This document shows, one piece after another, positions 7,261 through 13,492 of a stretch of 64,000 nt of DNA. Position 1 is the first letter of the stretch; the number at the start of each line of letters is the position of its first letter. The notes below the pieces were generated by a model that was given only the letters and a program-made list of their open reading frames with translations, was not told where the DNA came from and searched no databases. This DNA comes from Bisbaumannia salifodinae (GTDB lineage: Bacteria > Pseudomonadota > Gammaproteobacteria > Pseudomonadales > Halomonadaceae): the NCBI RefSeq assembly GCF_039522585.1, contig NZ_BAAADR010000010.1; one strand, written 5' to 3'. The translations under genes were made by a program, and so were the position numbers.

Positions 7261-8546
7261 TGATAGTTAAGTTTAGAAAAGGAAAGCGAGGGGTGCCTAA
7301 AAATCCACTTAGAGCCGCGAAAGGGGCAACAGGCTACCTGTTAGGCAACAAAGACCACAAAGGCCGTGAGCGAGCTTTTAAGCCCATTCTGCTGGCTGGT
7401 TCGCCCGATGAATTCGAGCAGATTGTGGGTTTTGGTAATAAGCCTGGACAGTATACGAGTGGCGGGTTGTATTTTGAGGAAACAAGAGCAGAACTAATTG
7501 AAAAGCACGGAAGCAATCAAGCAGTAGAAAAAGTGCTGAAAGATATAATGGAAAGGTTTGAAGAAACCTTGTTCCCTGGTCTTGATAAAGACCAATATTG
7601 CGGTGTTTGGATTCTTCACGAAGATAAAAGCAATATTGAGCTAAACTTCATATATGCAAAAGAAGAACTCAGAAGTGGAAAAGGGTTAACTCCATACTTT
7701 CACGGAGCTGATTTAACACGAGTTAATGCTTTTAAAGACATAATAAACGATGAATACAGATTAAGCGACCCCAATACTCCAGATAAGAAAAGAGCCTTTA
7801 TACCCGAGTTTTTCAATGAATACAAGCCAGTTAATGGAGCTAGCCCGGAGTATGAAAGAAGAAGTTTCAAACAAGCTTTAACTGAGCACCTTGTTCAGCA
7901 TGTTGAAGACGGTTTCTATAACAATAGAGATGAAATTATAGAGTTCTTAAACACAACAGAATATAAAGTTTCAAGAGTCACTAAGAAAGCTATTTCAGTT
8001 ATAGACCCCGAAACAAATAAGCCCGCAAGACTTACAGGGGCTATTTTTGAAGAAGGGGCAGACTACAAGAACTTTTCAAGCGAAGATTACAGAAACGAGC
8101 TTATGAAGCGATATGAAGAAGAACGACTTAAAAAAATAAAAAAACAAAAAGAAAAATACAAAGAACACATGAAATATAAAAAAGAAAAGTTGGTGGATAA
8201 ATATAACAAGGAGAATGGCAATGGAACAGCACATCAAAGAAATGATTTCAAACTTTATGACGAATCAAGAAGCGAGAATGACAAAGCTAGAACAAGAGAA
8301 CAAACTTCTGAAAGGCGAGATATTGAGAGAGAGGAAACATTCAGAGCAACTAGCAATAGCCTACGAGAACAAGCTGAGCGACGTCAGGATAGCAGTATCA
8401 AAAGATTTAAACGAAATGTCGAACAGTTTAGAAGCACATCTAACCCACTCGGGCGGATTATTGAGCGAGTTAGAGAGATTAACAATTCGCTTAAAATAAA
8501 AAACAAGAAGAAAAGCCCAAAAAACGACCAAGGCTATTCAATGTGA
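7260..8546 (+). CDS. mobA: HEN-type mobilization relaxase (ColE1 MbeA-like)
   Basis: The 428-residue protein has an N-terminal relaxase domain (about 1-220) and a highly charged, coiled C-terminal half. Tyr26 in ATGYLLG is the likely nicking tyrosine. The metal motif HEDKSNIELNF gives His120, Glu127 and Asn129, the H-x6-E-x-N pattern of ColE1 MbeA-type relaxases instead of the usual three-His motif. FEETLFPGLDKDQY is also typical of that family. The start is GTG 7260, overlapping mobC by one base. It would nick the adjacent oriT and lead the strand into a helper pore. A second gene lies inside its 3' part in another frame. Confidence 0.9.
   Translation: MIVKFRKGKRGVPKNPLRAAKGATGYLLGNKDHKGRERAFKPILLAGSPDEFEQIVGFGNKPGQYTSGGLYFEETRAELIEKHGSNQAVEKVLKDIMERFEETLFPGLDKDQYCGVWILHEDKSNIELNFIYAKEELRSGKGLTPYFHGADLTRVNAFKDIINDEYRLSDPNTPDKKRAFIPEFFNEYKPVNGASPEYERRSFKQALTEHLVQHVEDGFYNNRDEIIEFLNTTEYKVSRVTKKAISVIDPETNKPARLTGAIFEEGADYKNFSSEDYRNELMKRYEEERLKKIKKQKEKYKEHMKYKKEKLVDKYNKENGNGTAHQRNDFKLYDESRSENDKARTREQTSERRDIEREETFRATSNSLREQAERRQDSSIKRFKRNVEQFRSTSNPLGRIIERVREINNSLKIKNKKKSPKNDQGYSM
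8221..8499 (+). CDS. nested coiled-coil mobilization protein (MbeB/MbeD-like)
   Basis: This 92-residue frame lies wholly inside the relaxase gene, in another frame. It starts at ATG 8221 with AAGGAG at 8208-8213, spacing 7. An ATG at 8215 is too close to that site. The product is almost all helical and coiled-coil (MTKLEQENKLLKGEIL and ELERLTIRL). ColE1-type mob regions carry mbeB and mbeD nested within mbeA in the same way, so a mobilization or exclusion role is likely. Family membership rests on position and composition; no direct motif was recognised. Confidence 0.65.
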   Translation: MEQHIKEMISNFMTNQEARMTKLEQENKLLKGEILRERKHSEQLAIAYENKLSDVRIAVSKDLNEMSNSLEAHLTHSGGLLSELERLTIRLK

Positions 8547-8554
8547 AAGGGGTA

Positions 8555-8734
8555 TTATTCGCCCCCTATATTAAGCATTTCTTCTTTCAATAACTCATTC
8601 TTGCTTTCAAAAATGGCTTGCTTGTTGTAATACACGAAGCCATTTCCTTCCACTTTAAGAACTTCCCCGCCTTCAATAACTCGGGCGGTATCGCTTGGTT
8701 TTTCACTGAATAAATCGCAGAGCATCGCCTCCAT
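8555..8734 (-). CDS. 59-residue protein of unknown function
   Basis: A short frame begins at ATG 8734, 12 bases after the stop of the RepL-like gene, with AGGGG shortly upstream, and ends at TAA 8555-8557. The peptide starts MEAMLCDLF and contains EGGEVLKVEGNGFVYYNKQ, which looks like a small beta-rich core, then an acidic helical tail. It is convergent with the relaxase gene (eight bases between the stops). It was probably transcribed with rep. No family was recognised; a copy-control or partner role for Rep is possible only by position. Confidence 0.55.
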   Translation of the reverse strand: MEAMLCDLFSEKPSDTARVIEGGEVLKVEGNGFVYYNKQAIFESKNELLKEEMLNIGGE

Positions 8735-8745
8735 ACATCACCCCT

Positions 8746-9384
8746 TTAGGCCGCTTTCTTTTTTTTAGGTGGCTTCAAATAATCTGGATCAACCTCAAAC
8801 GGGTCTCTCCTGAAATTAGAGTTTCCCCCTAGGTTATCTAAGTCCCATATAACCTTTCTGTGGAAGTTCACATCTTTTTTCCATAAAATGCGGGGCGATA
8901 TAAATATCTTATGGAAATTGTTTCCTTGCTTTTCAAAGTCAATAACATGAAGCTCTCGAAGCTTCTTAAATGATGTTGATACAACTGTCGTGTTAAGCCC
9001 AAGCTTTTCGGCTATTGCTTTTTGAGTTTTTTCAACTCTGTTCATATTCACTACATTGTGCTTGCTCACCCTATTTGTTAAATAATTATATATTGCATTA
9101 TCGGTATTGTTTAAGAGACGTGTCTTTAAAAATAAAATCTCTTTTTCAATACTTTCTTTGTGCTCGTCATCTGTCGCATTTTTCTTTTCAGACTTTAATT
9201 TTATTATTTTTTTCCTGATTCTTGATTCATACTGTTCTAGCCCCATAGCATATCCTCCTTTGTTCTGGCCATGAAGATAAAAACCGCGATAAAAGCCACC
9301 TACTTTATTATTGCTTTCATCTTCCTCACTAGTATTTTCATCTTCATTGTTGTCGTTTTCATTTTTTATGTTATAATCTTTCAT
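8746..9384 (-). CDS. RepL-like winged-helix putative replication initiator
   Basis: The 212-residue protein has a very acidic N-terminus (residues 8-25), a coiled region and a winged-helix domain at about 125-180 (KTQKAIAEKLGLNTTVVSTSF, then ISPRILWKK), the pattern of RepL-type plasmid proteins. A plain transcription regulator is the alternative. Two in-frame starts both look strong. ATG 9384 has AAGGAG at 9394-9399, spacing 9. ATG 9246, codon 47, has AGGAGG at 9254-9259, spacing about 7. A long and a short form may therefore be made. The upstream region holds a promoter, hairpin and paired palindromes, as expected for a self-regulated Rep. Confidence 0.6.
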   Translation of the reverse strand: MKDYNIKNENDNNEDENTSEEDESNNKVGGFYRGFYLHGQNKGGYAMGLEQYESRIRKKIIKLKSEKKNATDDEHKESIEKEILFLKTRLLNNTDNAIYNYLTNRVSKHNVVNMNRVEKTQKAIAEKLGLNTTVVSTSFKKLRELHVIDFEKQGNNFHKIFISPRILWKKDVNFHRKVIWDLDNLGGNSNFRRDPFEVDPDYLKPPKKKKAA

Positions 9385-9420
9385 ACGAAGGTTCTCCTTT
9401 TGATTTCAATATCCTTAAAT

Positions 9421-9454
9421 AAAAGCACTCTGGCAGGAGTGCTTTTTAATTATA
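9421..9454 (-). promoter_or_regulatory. rep promoter -10 and 5' hairpin
   Basis: On the minus strand there is an exact TATAAT at 9454-9449. Directly after it comes a perfect 10-bp stem (AAAAGCACTC at 9421-9430 paired with 9437-9446, loop of six) ending in a broken T run. The transcript would start at or within this hairpin, which could act as an attenuator, stabiliser or terminator. The -35 position overlaps the palindromes at 9471-9507. Activity is inferred. Confidence 0.5.
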
Positions 9455-9470
9455 TCACATAAAAAGAGAA

Positions 9471-9507
9471 GTTTAAAGACTTTAAACCTATCTTTAAAGA
9501 CTTTAAA
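9471..9507. repeat. paired palindromic operator/iteron sites
   Basis: Two copies of TTTAAAGACTTTAAA occur. The first extends to the 17-base perfect palindrome GTTTAAAGACTTTAAAC (9471-9487) and the second spans 9493-9507. Their centres (9479 and 9500) are 21 bases apart, two helical turns, so a protein would bind on one face. They overlap the expected -35 of the rep promoter. Rep autoregulation or origin binding is the likely role. Confidence 0.6.
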
Positions 9508-9616
9508 CTCTGAAAAGTGATATTTCCTGTGGAACAACTTGAAGAATGACTTTTTTTCAAAACGACCTATTTATATAGTCTTCTATAAGTCATTTTTTTG
9601 TTGAAAACCACACCCA
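9508..9616. other. AT-rich putative origin segment
   Basis: No gene is visible here. The segment has the motif TTCCTGTGGA (9524-9533), which is also found just after the integrase gene (5886-5895), and an 8-bp inverted repeat AATGACTT/AAGTCATT (9545-9552 and 9587-9594) enclosing a T run and the small hairpin TATAG/CTATA. It follows the paired palindromes upstream of rep. An origin of replication is possible but cannot be shown from sequence alone. Confidence 0.35.
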
Positions 9617-9640
9617 GCCCGCTCTCGCGGGCATTTTTTT
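9617..9640 (+). terminator. intrinsic terminator
   Basis: GCCCGC at 9617-9622 pairs with GCGGGC at 9627-9632 around a TCTC loop, followed by A and seven T (9634-9640). It reads rightward and no gene precedes it closely, so it may end a small or untranslated transcript from the rep control region. Confidence 0.6.
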
Positions 9641-9890
9641 GTTTTCGACCCTACCGCCCTGGCGGGCTCTCGTTCGCTTCGCTCACTCACTGCGGGGCTT
9701 CGCCCCTTGGCTATTGAGCAAGGAGGTTTTGGCTTTCTTTGGGGTGAGCCTTTCGGTTTTCGTGGACAGTGGCTACCTAGCACGACCAGGATGCTCTCAA
9801 AGCTCGCCTGAGCGGTTTTGTGTATGAAGGCAGGGCCGAGGTGCAGGGTTGAGTCAGGAAACGGCTCAGAACCGCTTACAGAGAGGGGTG
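9641..9890. other. 250-base GC-rich stretch without a convincing gene
   Basis: The stretch has higher GC than the rest of the element and contains short self-complementary blocks such as GGGGCTTCGCCCC (9694-9706) and runs like TCGCTTCGCTCACTCAC. Frames of about 60-110 codons exist on both strands, but they lack good ribosome sites and have low-complexity, repeat-like products. It may encode a structured RNA or be accessory plasmid DNA. I see no protein-coding gene. Confidence 0.4.
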
Positions 9891-9920
9891 ATTTTGGGAC
9901 AAAAGATTGGGACAAATTGG
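9891..9920. repeat. right arm-type repeat pair
   Basis: This segment matches 28 of 30 bases with 4318-4347. It again has two TTGGGACAAA copies (9894-9903 and 9907-9916) with a 13-base period. It lies 48 bases inside the right att site in the same orientation as the left pair. The likely role is integrase arm binding. Confidence 0.6.
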
Positions 9921-9925
9921 AAAAA

Positions 9926-9963
9926 GAAAAAGCCCGTAAGTCGTTGACTTTACGGGCTTTTTC
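9926..9963. terminator. element-supplied tRNA-Ser terminator
   Basis: A perfect 14-bp stem (GAAAAAGCCCGTAA at 9926-9939 with its complement at 9950-9963, loop of ten) has A/T runs on both outer sides. It starts only five bases beyond the CCA end of the leftward tRNA-Ser. It is inside the element, so it replaces the original terminator now stranded at 4207-4228. It should work in both directions. Confidence 0.75.
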
Positions 9964-9968
9964 AGATC

Positions 9969-9985
9969 TGGCGGAGGGACAGGGA
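9969..9985. repeat. right attachment site (tRNA-Ser 3' end)
   Basis: This 17-bp block is identical to 4245-4261 and forms the last 17 bases (including CCA) of the intact tRNA-Ser gene on the minus strand. Confidence 0.9.
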
Positions 9986-10058
9986 TTCGAACCCTGGGTA
10001 GGCTCTCACCTACGCCGGTTTTCAAGACCGGTGCATTCAACCGCTCTGCCATCCCTCC
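9969..10058 (-). tRNA. tRNA-Ser(UGA)
   Basis: Read leftward the 90-base gene starts GGAGGGATGGCAGAG and ends with encoded CCA. It has the long variable arm of class II tRNAs, a GTTCGAAT T-loop and an anticodon loop CTTGAAA giving UGA. The acceptor stem GGAGGGA pairs with TCCCTCC plus discriminator G. The gene remains complete because the element restored its 3' end on insertion. Confidence 0.97.
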
Positions 10059-10175
10059 GGCTCACGGCGGTGTATATTACCAGGCCGTTTTCTCGCGTCA
10101 AGAAGCTTTTGCGATCAAGTCGTTACCCGTGGCTCCCGGGGCCAGACTCCGGATGCCGGGACGAAGGAGGGGAAC

Positions 10176-10586
10176 ATGGGCGAGGAAGGGGTGCGGGTGG
10201 GGGTCGCGGCCCTGGTGATTCGTGACGATCGCTGCCTGTTGGTGCAGCGAGGCCGCGAGCCCAATGCGGGGCGCTGGGCCTTGCCCGGTGGCAAGCTACA
10301 CTGGGGAGAAGGCCTGGCGGAAGGGGCCCTGCGGGAGCTTCGCGAAGAGACCGGGGTGGAGGCCGAGCCCCTGGGGGTGGCGGATATCGCCGAGATTCGG
10401 GAGCCGGGTCACCACTATGTGCTGATCACCCAGGCCTGTCGCTGGCGCCGGGGGGAGGGGATGGCCGGCGACGATGCCCGGGCGCTGGGCTGGTTCTCGG
10501 AAGCCGAGCTCGAGACCCTGGGCGAGGCGGTAGTGCCGGGGGTGCGAGCGCTGGTGGAACGCTGGCTTTGCGCCTCGGTCGAATAG
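10176..10586 (+). CDS. Nudix hydrolase
   Basis: The 136-residue protein carries a full Nudix box, starting GGKLHWGEG and running to RELREETGV (about residues 38-60), which binds metal and cleaves nucleoside-diphosphate-linked substrates. The fold and size resemble ADP-ribose or NADH pyrophosphatase-like Nudix proteins, but the substrate cannot be assigned. A GGAGG ribosome site precedes ATG 10176. It is a single gene between the tRNA and yccA. Confidence 0.85.
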   Translation: MGEEGVRVGVAALVIRDDRCLLVQRGREPNAGRWALPGGKLHWGEGLAEGALRELREETGVEAEPLGVADIAEIREPGHHYVLITQACRWRRGEGMAGDDARALGWFSEAELETLGEAVVPGVRALVERWLCASVE

Positions 10587-10710
10587 ACGATCGAGATGGT
10601 TGCCAGGAGTGTCGTTGAGACAGGCCCTTAGCCCAAGGTATTGCGCCGCGGACGGGGAGACGGCATCCTTGGGCCACAGGCAAGATCAACAACCTAGGGA
10701 GCAATGATCG

Positions 10711-11379
10711 ATGGCCTATCAAGATTCTCGGCTCGCCCGGACGCAGACCCACGCCGTCAGCACCAACAAGGTACTGCGTAACACCTATGGCCTGCTGGCC
10801 ATGACGCTGCTGTTCTCCGCCGTGACCGCCGGGGCCGCCATGTCCATGGGCATCGAGCGGATGAATATCTTCGTCTTCTTTATTGGGGCCTATGGGCTGA
10901 TGTTCCTGGTCCACAAGACCGCCAACTCGGCCATGGGGCTGCTGGCCACCTTCGCCTTCACCGGGTTCATGGGCTTCACCCTGGGTCCGATTCTCAACGC
11001 CTACCTGGCGTTGCCCAATGGCGCGGCCCTGGTGATGAATGCCCTGGCCATGACCGGCCTGACCTTCGTCGGGCTGTCCGCGGTGGCGCTGGTCTCCAAG
11101 AAAGACTTCAGCTTCCTCGGCAACTTCCTGATGGCGGGAGCCATCGTGCTGATCCTGGCCATGGTGGCCGGGCTGATCTTCCAGATTCCGTCGCTGATGC
11201 TGATGGTCTCCGCCGGTTTCGTGCTGTTCGCTTCGGCGGCGATCCTCTACCAGACCAGCGAGATCGTGCATCGCGCCGGCGAGACCAACTACATCCTCGC
11301 CACCATTACCCTCTATGTCTCCATCTACAATCTCTTCGTCAGCCTGCTCTCCCTGCTGGGAATCATGAGCAGCGACTGA
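10711..11379 (+). CDS. yccA: YccA-like Bax inhibitor-1 family membrane protein
   Basis: The 222-residue protein has seven hydrophobic segments after a short polar N-terminus (RLARTQTHAVSTNKVLRNTYG). The sequence pattern, including the GFTLGPIL segment and the late YQTSEIVH motif, is that of the Bax-inhibitor-1/YccA family. E. coli YccA sits in the inner membrane and modulates the FtsH protease. It is followed by a strong hairpin and then tusDCBE, an order often seen in gammaproteobacteria. Confidence 0.88.
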   Translation: MAYQDSRLARTQTHAVSTNKVLRNTYGLLAMTLLFSAVTAGAAMSMGIERMNIFVFFIGAYGLMFLVHKTANSAMGLLATFAFTGFMGFTLGPILNAYLALPNGAALVMNALAMTGLTFVGLSAVALVSKKDFSFLGNFLMAGAIVLILAMVAGLIFQIPSLMLMVSAGFVLFASAAILYQTSEIVHRAGETNYILATITLYVSIYNLFVSLLSLLGIMSSD

Positions 11380-11399
11380 GCGAACGGGGAGTTTACTGA

Positions 11400-11428
11400 C
11401 CTTGGCCCCGCCATCGGCGGGGCCAAGG
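11400..11428 (+). terminator. yccA terminator hairpin
   Basis: A perfect 13-bp stem (CCTTGGCCCCGCC with its complement, loop ATC) lies 20 bases after the yccA stop and just before tusD. The T tail is short (CGTTTCT), so readthrough into tusD is possible. Confidence 0.6.
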
Positions 11429-11450
11429 CGTTTCTAGACGAGGTATTGGC

Positions 11451-11843
11451 ATGCGTTATGCTTTGCTGGTGCAGGGAGGGCCCTATAGCCATCAGGCCAC
11501 CCACTCCGCCCTGCGCTTCGCCGAGGCGTTGATTCGCCGCGGACATCACCTGGAGACCGTCTTCTTCTATCATGATGGTGTCTACAACGCGGCCCGGCTG
11601 CTGGCGCCGCCCCAAGATGAACCTCACCTGGGAGATGCCTGGCGTCGCCTGCATGACGACCATGGCACCCGGCTTCAGGTGTGCATCGCCGCCGGCTTGC
11701 GCCGGGGCCTCCTGGATGAGCGGGAGGCGTCTCGCCATGGCAAGGAAGGTGCCAGCCTCGCCCCCCCCTTCGAGCTGACCGGGCTCGGTCAACTGGTCGA
11801 CGCCGGCCTGAGTCACGACCGCCTGATCACCTTCGCCCCCTGA
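11451..11843 (+). CDS. tusD: sulfurtransferase complex subunit TusD
   Basis: The 130-residue protein has the DsrE/TusD fold, starting MRYALLVQGGPY, with the active-site cysteine at residue 78 in LQVCIAAGLRRG, the same number as in E. coli TusD. It takes persulfide sulfur from TusA and relays it through the TusBCD hexamer to TusE, for 2-thiouridine formation at the tRNA wobble base by MnmA. It begins the tusDCBE operon; tusC starts nine bases after its stop. Confidence 0.92.
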   Translation: MRYALLVQGGPYSHQATHSALRFAEALIRRGHHLETVFFYHDGVYNAARLLAPPQDEPHLGDAWRRLHDDHGTRLQVCIAAGLRRGLLDEREASRHGKEGASLAPPFELTGLGQLVDAGLSHDRLITFAP

Positions 11844-11852
11844 GGAGGCCTC

Positions 11853-12233
11853 ATGAGTCACGAATCGACGCTTCCCGAGGGGGATCTACTGGTAGTATTG
11901 CGCCATGGCCCCCATGGCAGCCTGTGGCTGCGCGAGGGACTGGAAGCCGCCCTGGTGGCGGCGGCGCTGGGGCAGCGGGTCTCGCTGCTCTTTATGGGGC
12001 CGGGCGTGGCGGCCCTGGCGGCGGGACAGCAGCGTGGCCCGTTGGAGCAGAAGGGCACCCTGCCGATGCTGGAGATGCTGCCGCTGTACGAGGTGGAGAA
12101 CCTGCTGGCGGTGGATGAGGACCTGGATGCCCTGGGCCTCGACGCCGACCGTCTGGCGGTGCCGGCCGTGCGAGTCGTGCCGGCGGCGGTGGCGGCCTTG
12201 ATGGCCCGCCATCCTTTGGTACTGAACTTCTGA
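11853..12233 (+). CDS. tusC: sulfurtransferase complex subunit TusC
   Basis: The 126-residue protein is of the DsrF/TusC type (GDLLVVLRHGPHGSLWLREGLEAALV, then SLLFMGPGV). TusC is a structural subunit of the TusBCD hexamer and needs no catalytic cysteine. It is second in the operon with a GAGG site close to ATG 11853. Confidence 0.88.
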   Translation: MSHESTLPEGDLLVVLRHGPHGSLWLREGLEAALVAAALGQRVSLLFMGPGVAALAAGQQRGPLEQKGTLPMLEMLPLYEVENLLAVDEDLDALGLDADRLAVPAVRVVPAAVAALMARHPLVLNF

Positions 12234-12251
12234 GCCGGTGAGGAATCGTCC

Positions 12252-12542
12252 ATGATGCTGCATATTCTCAACCGCTCGCCCCTGGATAGCCGGGTCTATC
12301 GCCAGGCGCTGATGGCCATGGGGCCCGATGACCGGCTGTTGCTGATCGAGGATGGGGTCCAGGGTGCCTTGCCGCAGCTGGTGCGGCATTTCGAAGAGAT
12401 CGCTGGGCGGCTCTTCGTGCTGCGGGAAGACCTCGCCGCCCGGGGGCTGGAAGGGCAGTGCGACGATAGCGTGCTGGTGGTGGATGTGGAGGGTTTCGTG
12501 ACCCTGAGCGAGGAGGCCGACAAGTCGGTGAGCTGGTTCTGA
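12252..12542 (+). CDS. tusB: sulfurtransferase complex subunit TusB
   Basis: The 96-residue protein is of the DsrH/TusB type (MLHILNRSPLDSRVYRQAL and DDRLLLIEDGV). It completes the TusBCD hexamer. AGGAA precedes ATG 12252; ATG 12255 is an alternative. The stop TGA shares bases with the start of tusE (TGATG), so translation is coupled. Confidence 0.88.
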   Translation: MMLHILNRSPLDSRVYRQALMAMGPDDRLLLIEDGVQGALPQLVRHFEEIAGRLFVLREDLAARGLEGQCDDSVLVVDVEGFVTLSEEADKSVSWF

Positions 12543-12895
12543 TGGCAACCACGGAAATGAGTCGTTATCTCGAGGTGGGCGACGACCATGTCGCCCTGGA
12601 TCCGGAGGGCTACCTGGTGGACCTGAGCGCCTGGTCGCCGGCGGTGGCCGAGGCCCTGGCCGTCGAGGAGGGGCGCGAGCTGACCGCGGCCCACTGGGAG
12701 GTGATCGAGGTGCTGCGCGATTTCCATGCGCGCTTCGAGACCTCGCCGGCCATGCGTCCCCTGGTCAAGGCGGTGGGGCAGGCCCTGGGCAGCGACAAGG
12801 GCAACTCCCTCTACCTGATGCGTCTCTTCCCGGAGAGCCCCCCCAAGGTGGCGGCCCGCCTGGCCGGCCTGCCCAAGCCCGCCAATTGCCTCTAG
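12542..12895 (+). CDS. tusE: sulfur-carrier protein TusE (DsrC family)
   Basis: The 117-residue protein has the DsrC fold and ends PKPANCL, which puts the sulfur-carrying cysteine at the penultimate residue, as in E. coli TusE. It accepts sulfur from TusD and delivers it to MnmA. It is slightly longer at the N-terminus than E. coli TusE; the internal ATG at 12557 could be the start, but the TGATG overlap with tusB favours 12542. Confidence 0.92.
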   Translation: MATTEMSRYLEVGDDHVALDPEGYLVDLSAWSPAVAEALAVEEGRELTAAHWEVIEVLRDFHARFETSPAMRPLVKAVGQALGSDKGNSLYLMRLFPESPPKVAARLAGLPKPANCL

Positions 12896-12917
12896 CCGAA
12901 CCCGTCGGAGGCCCGCC

Positions 12918-13481
12918 ATGAACTTTCTCGGTCATGCCTGGCTGGGTCATCGCGGCAGCGATGACTTCCTTTTCGGCAACCTGATCGCCGATGGGGTGAA
13001 GGGGCGTGATCTCGGCGCCTGGCCCGTGGCGGTGGCGGCGGGGATCCAGCACCATCGCCGCGTGGATGCGCGCATCGATGGCGACCCGGAGCTGCTGGCC
13101 CTGCGGCGCCGGAGTCCGGAGGGGCTGCGGCGCTATAGCGGCATCGCCCTGGACCTGATGTGGGATCACTTCCTGGCCCGGGACGGCCAGGGCGAGGCCA
13201 GCCATCGGGCGCTAGTGGCGCGCTGCTATGCGCTGCTGGAGGCGCGCCCGGCGCCGGCCCGCTTGGCGTCGATGATGCCGGTGCTGATCGACCAGGACTG
13301 GCTCAACGGCTATGCCGATCTTGCCTTTACCCAGCGTGCCCTGGAGGGTCTGGGGCGGCGCCTGCCACCGGGCAATCGGCTGGCCGAGTTGGCTCCCTGG
13401 CTGGAGGCGGAGTATCCCCACCTCGAGGCGGCCTTCTACCGTCTCTGGCCACGCCTGGAGCGGGAACTGGGTCGCCCCTGA
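12918..13481 (+). CDS. ACP phosphodiesterase (AcpH family)
   Basis: The 187-residue protein starts MNFLGHAWL and has FLFGNLIADGVKG, IQHHRRVDARID and LDLMWDHFLAR, the metal-binding His/Asp pattern of the AcpH (DUF479) family. AcpH removes the phosphopantetheine arm from acyl carrier protein. Its start follows GGAGG by seven bases, 22 bases after tusE, so it may be an extra gene of that operon. It is convergent with moeA. Confidence 0.8.
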   Translation: MNFLGHAWLGHRGSDDFLFGNLIADGVKGRDLGAWPVAVAAGIQHHRRVDARIDGDPELLALRRRSPEGLRRYSGIALDLMWDHFLARDGQGEASHRALVARCYALLEARPAPARLASMMPVLIDQDWLNGYADLAFTQRALEGLGRRLPPGNRLAELAPWLEAEYPHLEAAFYRLWPRLERELGRP

Positions 13482-13492
13482 GGTACTACCCC

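Larger units (their letters stand above)
4245..9985. mobile_element. integrative mobilizable element in tRNA-Ser(UGA)
   Basis: A 5.7-kb AT-rich block sits between two copies of a 17-bp sequence that is the 3' end of tRNA-Ser. The copy at the right belongs to the intact tRNA gene. The block encodes a tyrosine integrase beside the left end, a mob cassette with an oriT-like site, a RepL-like protein with a control region, and two unknown small proteins. There are no conjugation-pore genes, so transfer would need a helper. Base composition differs sharply from the GC-rich flanks. The combination is that of an integrated, mobilizable, plasmid-like element; excision and transfer are inferred. Confidence 0.9.

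Noticed and set aside
9583..9915. Frames of 62-110 codons near the right end of the element
   Set aside because: They cross a terminator and low-complexity GC blocks, lack good ribosome sites and overlap the arm repeats.
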